A stretch of DNA of 38,543 nt from an uncultured Bacilli bacterium (GTDB lineage: Bacteria > Bacillota_I > Bacilli_A > RF39 > UBA660): positions 1 through 38,543 of the forward strand of contig CAKOYV010000012.1 of assembly GCA_934131005.1 (NCBI GenBank), in the 5' to 3' direction. The position numbers and the translations under genes are program-made. The notes beneath the pieces were generated by a model. The model saw nothing but the letters and a program-made list of their open reading frames with translations. It ran no database searches and was not told where the DNA came from. Position 1 is the first letter of the stretch, and each line of letters begins with the position of its first letter. This document shows, in pieces, positions 31,802 through 38,543 of this stretch.

Positions 31802-32512
31802 ATGACGAAGGTATTGATGATTATTCCTGCTTATAATGAAGAAGAGAGTATATTAAAAACTGTTCGTGAGATAACAAAATATAAAAAAATAAAATTAGAT
31901 TATTTGGTTATTAATGATGGTTCTAGTGATGAAACTAAGAGGGTTTGTGATAGTAATAATATTAAATATGTTGATTTGGTAAATAATTTAGGTATAGGTG
32001 CTGCTGTTCAAACAGGATATAAATATGCTTATGATAACAATTATGATATAGCTATTCAATTTGATGGTGATGGTCAGCATGATATTAATTATGTTAATGA
32101 TTTAATAGATGCTATTGTTAATGATAAATGTGATATGGTTATTGGTTCTAGATTTGTTGGTGATGTTAGTAAATTTAAGTCAACTTATTTTAGAAGAGTT
32201 GGAATTAAGGTTTTGTCTTTTATAATTAAAATTTTAACAGGAAGTGAGATTAAAGATGTTACTTCTGGATATAGAGCTGCTAATAAAAAGGTAATTGAAA
32301 AATTTGCAAAAAATTATGTTTTTGATTATCCTGAACCAATAACAAATTTACAACTTTTAAAAGATGGTTATAAGTTAAAAGAAGTTGCTGTTAATATGAG
32401 AGAAAGACAATTTGGGCAATCTTCAATAAGATTATTTAAATCTGTTTATTATATGTTAAATGTTGGCTTGATGCTATTTATATTTGGAATTGGTAATGGA
32501 GGTCGTAAGTAA
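31802..32512 (+). CDS. DPM1-like GT2 polyprenyl-phosphate glycosyltransferase
   Basis: 236 aa; ribosome site AGAGGT. MIIPAYNEEESI, VINDGSSDETKRVC and QFDGDGQHD (metal-binding Asp residues), with TSGYRAANKKVIEKF and a C-terminal RERQFGQSSIRLFKS segment before one hydrophobic stretch. These are the marks of dolichyl/undecaprenyl-phosphate mannose or glucose synthases. It starts a second glycosylation set with the DUF2304, GtcA and DUF6020-like genes that follow at one-base or overlapping spacing. Confidence 0.92.
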   Translation: MTKVLMIIPAYNEEESILKTVREITKYKKIKLDYLVINDGSSDETKRVCDSNNIKYVDLVNNLGIGAAVQTGYKYAYDNNYDIAIQFDGDGQHDINYVNDLIDAIVNDKCDMVIGSRFVGDVSKFKSTYFRRVGIKVLSFIIKILTGSEIKDVTSGYRAANKKVIEKFAKNYVFDYPEPITNLQLLKDGYKLKEVAVNMRERQFGQSSIRLFKSVYYMLNVGLMLFIFGIGNGGRK

Positions 32513-32868
32513 TGTCTTTTAGGTTAAAAGTTGTTTTGATTATTGTTATGTTATTATTGCTATTATATTTATGTAGGTCTATTAAAAATAATAAAATTAC
32601 AATGAAGCATTCATTTTTGTGGCTAGTAATGGATGTTTTATTAATAATATCAGTTGCTTTTGTTGAAAATTTAGTTAAAGTTGCTAATTTTTTTGGAATA
32701 GCTACTGTTTCTAATATGATGTTTTTTTGTGGCTTTGTCTTTTTAACTATATTATGTTTTAATTTAAGTAGTCAATTGTCTAGTCAAAATAAGAAAATAG
32801 TTAATTTAACACAAGAGTTGGGAATTATGAAGAAAAAGTTAAATGGTGATAAGAATGAAAAACATTAA
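32512..32868 (+). CDS. DUF2304 membrane protein
   Basis: 118 aa with three hydrophobic helices (~residues 5-22, 36-53, 65-85) and a short C-terminal coiled coil (residues ~88-113). DUF2304 proteins are small membrane partners usually found next to DPM1-like GT2 genes, where they are thought to anchor or assist the transferase. Its start overlaps the stop of the DPM1-like gene (TAATG), which supports a physical or stoichiometric partnership. Confidence 0.85.
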   Translation: MSFRLKVVLIIVMLLLLLYLCRSIKNNKITMKHSFLWLVMDVLLIISVAFVENLVKVANFFGIATVSNMMFFCGFVFLTILCFNLSSQLSSQNKKIVNLTQELGIMKKKLNGDKNEKH

Positions 32869-33229
32869 CTTTTTTCAAATATTTAAATATTTATTTTCTT
32901 CTGGTTCGTCTTTTGTAATAGATTTATTGATATTTAGTATTTTGAATTATTTTTTGAAAAATATTTTAATATCTACAATAGGTGCTAGAGTAATATCATC
33001 TTTATATAATTATTTAATAAATTCTAGAGTTGTATTTGCAAGTTATGATAAAACTTCTATATATAAGTATTTTTTGCTAGTTATTGTTCAGATGATTGTG
33101 TCTGCAACTGTAGTTAGTTTTTTTGCAAGTATCTTTAAAAATATTAATGATACAATAATTAAGTTCTTTGTAGATATAGTTATTTTTGTTGTTAACTATT
33201 TTATTCAAAAGGAAGTGGTTTTTAAATGA
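32855..33229 (+). CDS. GtcA-family membrane protein, second copy
   Basis: 124 aa from ATG 32855, behind GGTGAT; an upstream in-frame ATG (32843) would place the ribosome site inside the gene. Four helices. YLFSSGSSFVIDLLIFSIL and ARVISSLYNYLINSRVVF correspond to the conserved GtcA segments. It is divergent from the copy at 17371, so probably specific for a different polyprenyl-phosphate sugar. It overlaps DUF2304 upstream and the GT-C gene downstream (ATGA). Confidence 0.88.
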   Translation: MKNINFFQIFKYLFSSGSSFVIDLLIFSILNYFLKNILISTIGARVISSLYNYLINSRVVFASYDKTSIYKYFLLVIVQMIVSATVVSFFASIFKNINDTIIKFFVDIVIFVVNYFIQKEVVFK

Positions 33230-34968
33230 AAAAATTATTTAATAATAAATATATAGTAGCTTTTATTATGGCTTTTATTTCATATTTATCTTTTTTAATA
33301 TATTTTAAAGATATTTTTTCAAATGATTCTTTTAATCTTATGTATACTTTATTATTTTTCTTTTTATATTATTTTTATTATGTTGAACTTGGAAGGAGTA
33401 AGAATAAACTTGGAAAAATCGAGAAAAATAGTATTATTTTAGTATCTTTCATACTTAGTTTTTGTTTAGTTGTTGGTAGTATTGTTAGTTCTTATTTAGG
33501 AGATATTGCTGGTACTATTTTTAATTTTCATAATATTTTATATTGCTTTGTGGGAATAGTTGGATATATGTTATTTTTTTATTTTGTTATAAGGAAATTT
33601 GTTAGTTTAACAAATAAATTGAAAATAAAAGGCAAGGGTAATTTTGGAGGAAAGGACTTCTTTAAATTTGTTTTATTATTTCTTTTGGCTTGGTTACCAT
33701 ATTTTCTTAGATATTTTCCTGCTGTTATGACTCCTGATTCATATTATTCTATAGAAAATGTTTCTAATTTTATATTAAGTGATTATCATACTTTTGGTCA
33801 TACTTGGTTTTTTGGTGCGTTTTTCTTATTAGGAAAATTGTTGTTCGGTAATTTGAATTTGGCAGTTGGTTTTTATATTGTTATTCAAATGATTATAAAT
33901 GCTATTGTTTTTACTTTTGTTGTAAGATTTTTGTATGTTAAAAATGTTAATAAAATATTGAAATGGGTAATTATATTATTTATGTTATTATCTCCTTTAT
34001 ATGCTATTTATAGTGTTACTTTGTGGAGAGATATATTATTTGGATGTAGTTTTATATTATTAATGTTGTCTTTATATGATTATGTTGATAATAATTATAA
34101 GCTATCTAAATTTAATGTTAGTATGTATTTGGTTGCTACGCTAATAATTTTGTTTTTTAGAAATAATGGTATTTATGTGTTTATATTATTAGTTCCTTGT
34201 TTAGTTTTATTTTCTAAGTATAATAAAAAAATATTAGCTATTTCTAATATTATAATTATCGTGTTGTATTTTGTAATTAAGGGACCTGTTTTTGATTATT
34301 TTTCTATTGCTAAGTCGACGTCATCTGAGGCTTATTCTATACCTTTACAACAAATTTCTAGAGTAGTTGTTAGTGGTTTAGAAATTGATGCTAAGGATTA
34401 TAAATATTTAAATACAGTTATTGATATGAAAAAAATTAGTAAAGAATATTCTCCAACAATATCTGATCCTGTTAAGAGACTAGTTGATAATAAAAATTTA
34501 AATAAATCAAAGAGTAAATTTTTTAAAGTTTGGTTTAAGCTTTTCTTGAGGCATCCTCGAACTTATATTGAGGCTTATTTATGTCAAACTTTGGGTTATT
34601 GGTATCCTGATGTTGTTTATTGGGCAAGTGGAGGAGAATCTAAGAGTATATTTAAGGATATTAATGTTTATTCTGAGCCTGTTATTCATGATACTAATAA
34701 TTTATTTGGTGCTATTACTTCACGTAAATTGCCTTTATCTAATCTAATTTGGAGTCTTGGTACTATGTTTATTTTATTAATGTTTTCTATGTTTTTGGTT
34801 TTTTATAGAAAGAATTACAGGTATTTGTTATGCTATATGCCACTTGTATGTTTATGGTTTACTTTGATGGTGGCTACACCTGTGTTCTGTGAACTTAGAT
34901 ATGTATATGGTTTGTTTGTATGTATGCCGTTAATGGTAGTTATTCCTTTTGTTAAAAAGAATGTTTAA
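33226..34968 (+). CDS. DUF6020-like GT-C membrane glycosyltransferase
   Basis: 580 aa with about 12 helices. The outer-loop segment PAVMTPDSYYSIENV holds an acidic residue at the position of the GT-C catalytic Asp, and FGHTWFFGAFFLLGKLLFG follows. SVTLWRDILFGCSFIL lies in the middle, and an extracytoplasmic segment (~residues 375-490) precedes the last helices. This pattern fits the DUF6020 family of putative GT-C enzymes. As the last gene of the DPM1 / DUF2304 / GtcA series, it should perform the final sugar transfer outside. Start overlaps GtcA by four bases. Confidence 0.8.
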   Translation: MKKLFNNKYIVAFIMAFISYLSFLIYFKDIFSNDSFNLMYTLLFFFLYYFYYVELGRSKNKLGKIEKNSIILVSFILSFCLVVGSIVSSYLGDIAGTIFNFHNILYCFVGIVGYMLFFYFVIRKFVSLTNKLKIKGKGNFGGKDFFKFVLLFLLAWLPYFLRYFPAVMTPDSYYSIENVSNFILSDYHTFGHTWFFGAFFLLGKLLFGNLNLAVGFYIVIQMIINAIVFTFVVRFLYVKNVNKILKWVIILFMLLSPLYAIYSVTLWRDILFGCSFILLMLSLYDYVDNNYKLSKFNVSMYLVATLIILFFRNNGIYVFILLVPCLVLFSKYNKKILAISNIIIIVLYFVIKGPVFDYFSIAKSTSSEAYSIPLQQISRVVVSGLEIDAKDYKYLNTVIDMKKISKEYSPTISDPVKRLVDNKNLNKSKSKFFKVWFKLFLRHPRTYIEAYLCQTLGYWYPDVVYWASGGESKSIFKDINVYSEPVIHDTNNLFGAITSRKLPLSNLIWSLGTMFILLMFSMFLVFYRKNYRYLLCYMPLVCLWFTLMVATPVFCELRYVYGLFVCMPLMVVIPFVKKNV

Positions 34969-34994
34969 TTAAATTAATTATTTCTATATTGGTT

Positions 34995-35024
34995 AATGTG
35001 ATTCTTTAAAGTTTCACATTTTTT
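34995..35024 (+). terminator. Rho-independent terminator ending the surface-polymer cluster
   Basis: AATGTGA (34995-35001) pairs with TCACATT (35014-35020), and CTTT/AAAG pairs within, followed by TTTT after the stem. It lies 26 bases after the last cluster gene. Confidence 0.7.
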
Positions 35025-35052
35025 ATTTGAAATAACTTAGTAATTAATTTTA

Positions 35053-35082
35053 TTGAGAGTTTTAAATTGAAAATGTTATAAT
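35053..35082 (+). promoter_or_regulatory. Putative sigma-A promoter for the acyltransferase gene
   Basis: TTGAGA (35053-35058) and a perfect TATAAT (35077-35082) with an 18-base spacer, between the cluster terminator and the acyltransferase start. Confidence 0.65.
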
Positions 35083-35123
35083 GTTGTATATAGTAGAGGT
35101 GTAATGATAAAGGGGGCTTTTTT

Positions 35124-36122
35124 GTGAGAATATATAAGTTTGATAATTTGAAATTTTTGCTTATTTTATTAGTTGTGATAGGGCATTTTTGCGATTTATA
35201 TATAAATGACTATGTTGTATTAAAAAAAATATTTATATTTGTTTATGCTTTTCATATGCCATTATTTATATTTGTTACAGGATTATTTCAAAAGAAGATT
35301 AGTAGTTATAAAGAAATTCCTTATAAAAAAATTTTATTTTATTTAGGGTTAATTTATTTTATGAAAATTACTATATTTCTTGTTTCTAAAAAATACAATT
35401 TAGGATATAATTTTGAAATGTTTTCTGGTGGTGAGGTTTATTGGTATTTAGGAGCTATTATTATATATAATTTACTTATACCAATTACTAATAAAATAAA
35501 TTATATATATTTGTTTGTTTTTAGTATTATTATTGGTTTATTTGTTGGATACGACAATTCTATTGGTGATTATTTATATTTATCAAGAGCCATTGTATTT
35601 TTTCCATTTTATTTATTAGGATATTTTTTTAGTGATAATCGTGAACTAATTTTAAGATTATCATCTTCTTTAGGCGTTAAGATAATTTCTTTTTTGATAA
35701 TTAGTTTGTTTTTTTATTGGTGTTTTAATGATATAAATTATATTTATAAATATAGAATGTTGTTTACGGGTAGAAATGCTTATTCTTTGATTGATAGTTT
35801 TGTTTGTTCATATAAACATCGATTATTTACGTATTTTATATCTTTTGTTGTTGGTAGTTCTATTTTTTGTATAGTTCCTAATAGAAAAATAAAAATTATT
35901 AGTAATCTTGGAAAAAATACTTTGCAAGTTTATGTTTTACATTGTGCTATTTTATTATGGTTAAAAGGAGTTGGTTTTTTTGAGTTTCTTCGAGGTGAAT
36001 TTGGAAATTATTTTATTTATGTTTATTTGCTAATAGCAGTTATTTTGACTTGTTTTCTTTCACTTAGGAAATTTAGATTATTGTTTAATTATATTCAAAG
36101 AAAAATGTTTGTTGATGATTAA
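35124..36122 (+). CDS. Acyltransferase-3 family membrane protein
   Basis: 332 aa from GTG 35124, behind AAAGGGGG. About ten helices. FDNLKFLLILLVVIGHF at the N-terminus is the characteristic acyltransferase-3 opening with the conserved His, and YAFHMPLFIFVTGLF follows with the expected His-x-Pro. Such proteins move acetyl or other acyl groups across the membrane onto sugars or lipids. Being next to the surface-polymer cluster, although in its own transcription unit, it probably O-acetylates the same polymer. Confidence 0.9.
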   Translation: MRIYKFDNLKFLLILLVVIGHFCDLYINDYVVLKKIFIFVYAFHMPLFIFVTGLFQKKISSYKEIPYKKILFYLGLIYFMKITIFLVSKKYNLGYNFEMFSGGEVYWYLGAIIIYNLLIPITNKINYIYLFVFSIIIGLFVGYDNSIGDYLYLSRAIVFFPFYLLGYFFSDNRELILRLSSSLGVKIISFLIISLFFYWCFNDINYIYKYRMLFTGRNAYSLIDSFVCSYKHRLFTYFISFVVGSSIFCIVPNRKIKIISNLGKNTLQVYVLHCAILLWLKGVGFFEFLRGEFGNYFIYVYLLIAVILTCFLSLRKFRLLFNYIQRKMFVDD

Positions 36123-36208
36123 GAAGTTGATATTTTAATAGATGTGTTATGAATTTTCGGTTTTTTTAGTAAACAAATAGTTGAAAATATAGCATAAATT
36201 AGTGATTG

Positions 36209-36217
36209 TGTTATAAT
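36209..36217 (+). promoter_or_regulatory. Putative extended -10 promoter for the YfcC-family gene
   Basis: TGTTATAAT combines a perfect TATAAT (36212-36217) with an upstream TG. The -35 position (ATAGCA) is poor, as extended -10 promoters tolerate. The ribosome site GGAGGT follows before ATG 36235. Confidence 0.6.
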
Positions 36218-36234
36218 GATTTTGGAGGTATGAT

Positions 36235-37698
36235 ATGAAAACAAAGAAAAAATATGGATTATTTAAAGTATTGTTAGTAATTTTACTAATTGCAGTAGTT
36301 GCTTCGTACTTTATTAAAGGTAGAGATAGCAATATTAGTTATATAGCTCTAGGTGATATTTTTATTAATTATGTACAATCTTTTTATTATTTCTTTGATA
36401 CAGCTGTATTTATTTTAGCTGTTGGTGGATTGTATGGAGCTTTGAATAAAGTTGCTTCTTATAAGAAATTAGTTAAAGATATTGCTAATAAGATTGGTGA
36501 TAATAAGAAAATATTTGTTATTGTATCTACAGTTTTATTTGCGTTGTTGTCATCTTTAACTGGTCTTAATATGTTACTTCTTATTTTTGTTCCATTTGTA
36601 GTTTCTATTATCTTACTATTGGGATATGATAAGTTAGTAGCATTATCGTCTACAGTTGTTGCAATAGTTGCTGGATTTATTGGAGGAATTTTTATAACAT
36701 TTAAAGATGCTTCTAATCAGTATGCTACTTCTTATACAACATTTGATAAGATGGTAGGACTTAAAAGTAATTGGGGATGTGTTTTTCCAAAAATATTATT
36801 ATTAGTAGTTGCTGTTGGACTTTTAGTTTTCTATATTGTTAGACATATTAAGAAAATTGAGAGTGGAGAGATTAAAGACAATCTTAGTCATAATGATGTA
36901 TTTATGGTTGAATCTAAGAGTAGAAGTGGTAAAGTAGTTAAGAGTGATGATAAAGTTAAAACATGGCCACTTATTATAATGGGAATATTGTTACTTGTTA
37001 TATTGATATTAGGATTTATGCCATGGAATAGTTTATTTGGTCTTAAGAATTTTACTCAATTCCATAAATGGTTGACTACAGATGCTAAAATAGGTAATTA
37101 TGTAATATTTACAAGTTTGATTTCTTCTAATTTCACTGCTTTAGGTGAATGGGGAAGTTTAGGTAATTACGTGATGGCACTTGTAATGATAGCACTATTT
37201 ATCTTTATACTTAAGTTTATTTCTAAAGTTAAATTTAGTGAACTTATGGATGGATTTATATATGGTGTAAAGAAAATGATTCCTTCTGTTATGATTGCTA
37301 TGTTAGCTTATACTTTGCTAGTTTGTGTTTATAGTAATGGATTTTTAGAAACAATTATTACTAATGCTTCAAAAACATTTGGTGATAATGTTATAGTTGG
37401 ATCATTTATTTCTATGATTGGTAGTATTGTACATGTTGATACTTATTATACTGTTTCAGGTGTATTTACACCAATTGTTTCTAGTCTATCTGATAAGGCT
37501 AATTTATCTGTATATGCTGTTATGTTCCAAAGTATGTATGGTTTAGTTCAAGTGTTTGGACCTACTAGTTTATTGTTAATAGTTGGATTATCTTATTTGG
37601 ATGTTCCATATTCAAAATGGCTTAAGTATATATGGAGATTTGTTTTGGAATTATTTATTGCTATTATAGTTATAGTAATGTTAGTTTCTGTATTGTAG
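36235..37698 (+). CDS. YfcC/DcuC-family C4-dicarboxylate-type membrane carrier
   Basis: 487 aa with about 12 helices. Two repeated halves contain paired glycine/serine-rich segments: ALLSSLTGLNMLLLIFVP in the first half, and SMIGSIVHVDTYYTV with GPTSLLLIVGLSYLDVPY in the second. This is typical of the ion-transporter fold of the YfcC/DcuC group (C4-dicarboxylate anaerobic carriers and relatives, some carrying amino acids or peptides). A polar cytoplasmic loop (~residues 202-240) joins the halves. The substrate is not known. It has its own promoter and terminator. Confidence 0.82.
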   Translation: MKTKKKYGLFKVLLVILLIAVVASYFIKGRDSNISYIALGDIFINYVQSFYYFFDTAVFILAVGGLYGALNKVASYKKLVKDIANKIGDNKKIFVIVSTVLFALLSSLTGLNMLLLIFVPFVVSIILLLGYDKLVALSSTVVAIVAGFIGGIFITFKDASNQYATSYTTFDKMVGLKSNWGCVFPKILLLVVAVGLLVFYIVRHIKKIESGEIKDNLSHNDVFMVESKSRSGKVVKSDDKVKTWPLIIMGILLLVILILGFMPWNSLFGLKNFTQFHKWLTTDAKIGNYVIFTSLISSNFTALGEWGSLGNYVMALVMIALFIFILKFISKVKFSELMDGFIYGVKKMIPSVMIAMLAYTLLVCVYSNGFLETIITNASKTFGDNVIVGSFISMIGSIVHVDTYYTVSGVFTPIVSSLSDKANLSVYAVMFQSMYGLVQVFGPTSLLLIVGLSYLDVPYSKWLKYIWRFVLELFIAIIVIVMLVSVL

Positions 37699-37701
37699 AA
37701 T

Positions 37702-37755
37702 AAAAAAATCAAGGTAGAAATAGGTTAATATTATTTCTAATCCTTGATTTTTTTT
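37702..37755 (+). terminator. Rho-independent terminator after the YfcC-family gene
   Basis: AAAATCAAGG (ending 37714) pairs with CCTTGATTTT (starting 37742), and GAAATA (37717-37722) faces TATTTC (37732-37737) inside, followed by a long T-run. Confidence 0.75.
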
Positions 37756-37756
37756 A

Positions 37757-37790
37757 AAAATAAAACAAGTTTCTTATTAAGGAAACTTGT
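37757..37790 (-). terminator. Rho-independent terminator of the tRNA-Arg transcript
   Basis: On the minus strand, ACAAGTTTC and GAAACTTGT (within 37765-37790) form a 9-bp stem followed by TTTTATTTTT. It lies 11 bases beyond the 3' end of the tRNA. Confidence 0.75.
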
Positions 37791-37801
37791 AAATTACTTA
37801 G

Positions 37802-37878
37802 TGGTGCGCCCATAGGGATTCGAACCCCAAACCTTTTGGTCCGTAGCCAAACGCTCTATCCAGTTGAGCTATGGGCGC
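37802..37878 (-). tRNA. tRNA-Arg (anticodon ACG), CCA encoded
   Basis: 77 bases on the minus strand including an encoded CCA (37802-37804). Acceptor stem GCGCCCA/TGGGCGC, D arm GCTC...GAGC, anticodon stem TTTGG/CCAAA with loop CTACGGA giving anticodon ACG, and a T arm with GGTTCGAATCC. ACG normally has its first base edited to inosine, reading CGU, CGC and CGA. All cloverleaf arms close properly. Confidence 0.97.
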
Positions 37879-37942
37879 ATTTTTTTGCTCACGTTATAAT
37901 TATATAACAATAAAGAAAAAAAATCAATTAAAAAATTAGGAT

Positions 37943-38386
37943 TTATTTGATAAAACCTAATTTTTTAAATTTTTCTATAGCTTTTTCTTTAGAAACATCG
38001 CCTTCAATTCTGTCAAACATATTAGTTTGCTTTCCATTTTTTATAAACATTGTTGTAGGAGTCGAACCATCTAAGTCATAATTTTCAAGAAATTCTTTTT
38101 TTATGTTGTCTTTTTCTAGGTCATAATCAATATAATAAATATCAAGATTATAGTCTTGAGCTATTATTTTTAGTTTTGGTTTGTATGTTGCACAATGTGA
38201 ACATGTACTTTGACTTACTACTAAAATAAAATCATCTTTTTTATCAATTTTTTCCTGTAATTGTTGGTAGGTTAAAGAAATTAGACTACCTGTTTTTTTA
38301 TTATTTATATTTATTATTATTAAGAAGGCAATTAATATTATTGCTAATATAATTGCTATATAAATTATATTCTTTTTCTCTTTCAT
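37943..38386 (-). CDS. Membrane-anchored thioredoxin-like protein
   Basis: 147 aa. The start at 38386 is set by AGGAGGTG (38393-38399) five bases upstream; a farther start nine codons up would include the ribosome site. One N-terminal helix (residues ~7-27) anchors it, leaving the thioredoxin fold outside. The redox motif is CSHC (Cys62, Cys65), and STPTT supplies the cis-Pro. The residue pair Ser-His between the cysteines differs from the usual Gly-Pro. It could reduce or exchange disulfides in secreted proteins. Its own promoter precedes it. Confidence 0.88.
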   Translation of the reverse strand: MKEKKNIIYIAIILAIILIAFLIIININNKKTGSLISLTYQQLQEKIDKKDDFILVVSQSTCSHCATYKPKLKIIAQDYNLDIYYIDYDLEKDNIKKEFLENYDLDGSTPTTMFIKNGKQTNMFDRIEGDVSKEKAIEKFKKLGFIK

Positions 38387-38403
38387 TTTTACACCTCCTA
38401 TAT

Positions 38404-38432
38404 ATAATAACATTTTTTTTATATTTTTACAA
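38404..38432 (-). promoter_or_regulatory. Putative sigma-A promoter for the thioredoxin-like gene
   Basis: On the minus strand, TTGTAA (38427-38432) and TATTAT (38404-38409), the latter with an upstream TG, are separated by 17 bases just before the ribosome site. Confidence 0.5.
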
Positions 38433-38494
38433 AAAAAACTATCTTTTTTTCGTAAAAAATGGTATTATCCTGAATTTGACAGTTTTTGAAGAGC

Positions 38495-38541
38495 AAAAAC
38501 TCCCTAGTCCTTATTTTATAAGGGTTTAGAGAGCTTTTTTT
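38495..38541. terminator. Bidirectional hairpin terminator at the window end
   Basis: CTCCCTAGTCCTTA (38500-38513) pairs imperfectly with TAAGGGTTTAGAGAG (38519-38533), flanked by an A-run on the left and a T-run on the right, so it can act on either strand. No + strand gene feeds it, so it more likely ends a minus-strand gene beyond the window. Confidence 0.6.
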
Positions 38542-38543
38542 AT

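Noticed and set aside
1..38543. CRISPR array, insertion sequences or phage structural genes
   Set aside because: No regularly spaced direct repeats, transposase with terminal repeats, or capsid/tail genes were seen; the many similar ATTAGTGAT-type strings reflect codon bias.

Overview
The window is very AT-rich chromosomal DNA from a low-GC Firmicutes/Bacilli-type bacterium that has a cell wall. Codons end almost always in A or T. The standard bacterial code is used: Trp is TGG and TGA serves as a stop. The 3' tail of a 5S rRNA at base 1 resembles Mollicutes/Erysipelotrichia 5S with a shortened helix IV. My inference is an uncultured gut lineage such as RF39 or an Erysipelotrichales relative, not a true mycoplasma, because TGA is a stop and wall-polymer genes are abundant.

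Left end (1-3250): end of an rRNA operon with its terminator, a membrane-anchored MutS-family ATPase, and a two-part membrane protein (DUF308-like helices plus a papain-like domain).

Interrupted coat gene (3327-8862): this is the most interesting part. A gene resembling the spore coat protein CotD starts at 3327 and breaks off inside a conserved motif at about 3536. The rest resumes at about 8734 and ends at 8862, followed by its terminator. Joining the halves at a shared CATG restores one uninterrupted 112-residue frame. The intervening 5.2 kb encodes a DNA adenine methyltransferase, a small coupled ORF, a SpoIVCA-sized large serine recombinase, a Cys4 protein of unknown role, a PHP phosphoesterase and a GNAT acetyltransferase. 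This looks like an integrated element inside a sporulation-type gene, comparable in logic to the sigK skin element. Precise excision would rebuild the gene.

Housekeeping segment (8931-13444): a DUF2238-like membrane protein, a convergent SIR2 deacylase, then dus (tRNA dihydrouridine synthase), an RDD membrane protein and lysS.

Surface-polymer cluster (13599-34968): about 21 kb, all on the + strand, tightly spaced or overlapping. It opens with a YfhO / CsbB-like GT2 / GtcA set (a three-component extracytoplasmic glycosylation system). An NAD-dependent epimerase, an IspD/TarI-like cytidylyltransferase, a membrane-anchored polysaccharide deacetylase, a LicD phosphotransferase and a Wzx-type flippase follow. 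Next come alternating GT2 and GT4 glycosyltransferases, a GT-C-like membrane protein, and a fusion of an O-antigen ligase/polymerase-like membrane domain with a GT4. The cluster closes with a second glycosylation set (DPM1-like GT2 / DUF2304 / GtcA / DUF6020-like GT-C). Together these could build, export and decorate a wall-linked or lipid-linked glycan or teichoic-acid-like polymer with sugars and polyol-phosphate or phosphocholine-type groups.

Right end (35124-38543): a membrane acyltransferase-3 protein, a YfcC-family carboxylate carrier, a tRNA-Arg(ACG) on the minus strand, a membrane-anchored thioredoxin-like protein on the minus strand, and a terminal hairpin. No gene-free stretch exceeds 300 bases. 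All family names come from recognition of motifs by eye; no database search was run.
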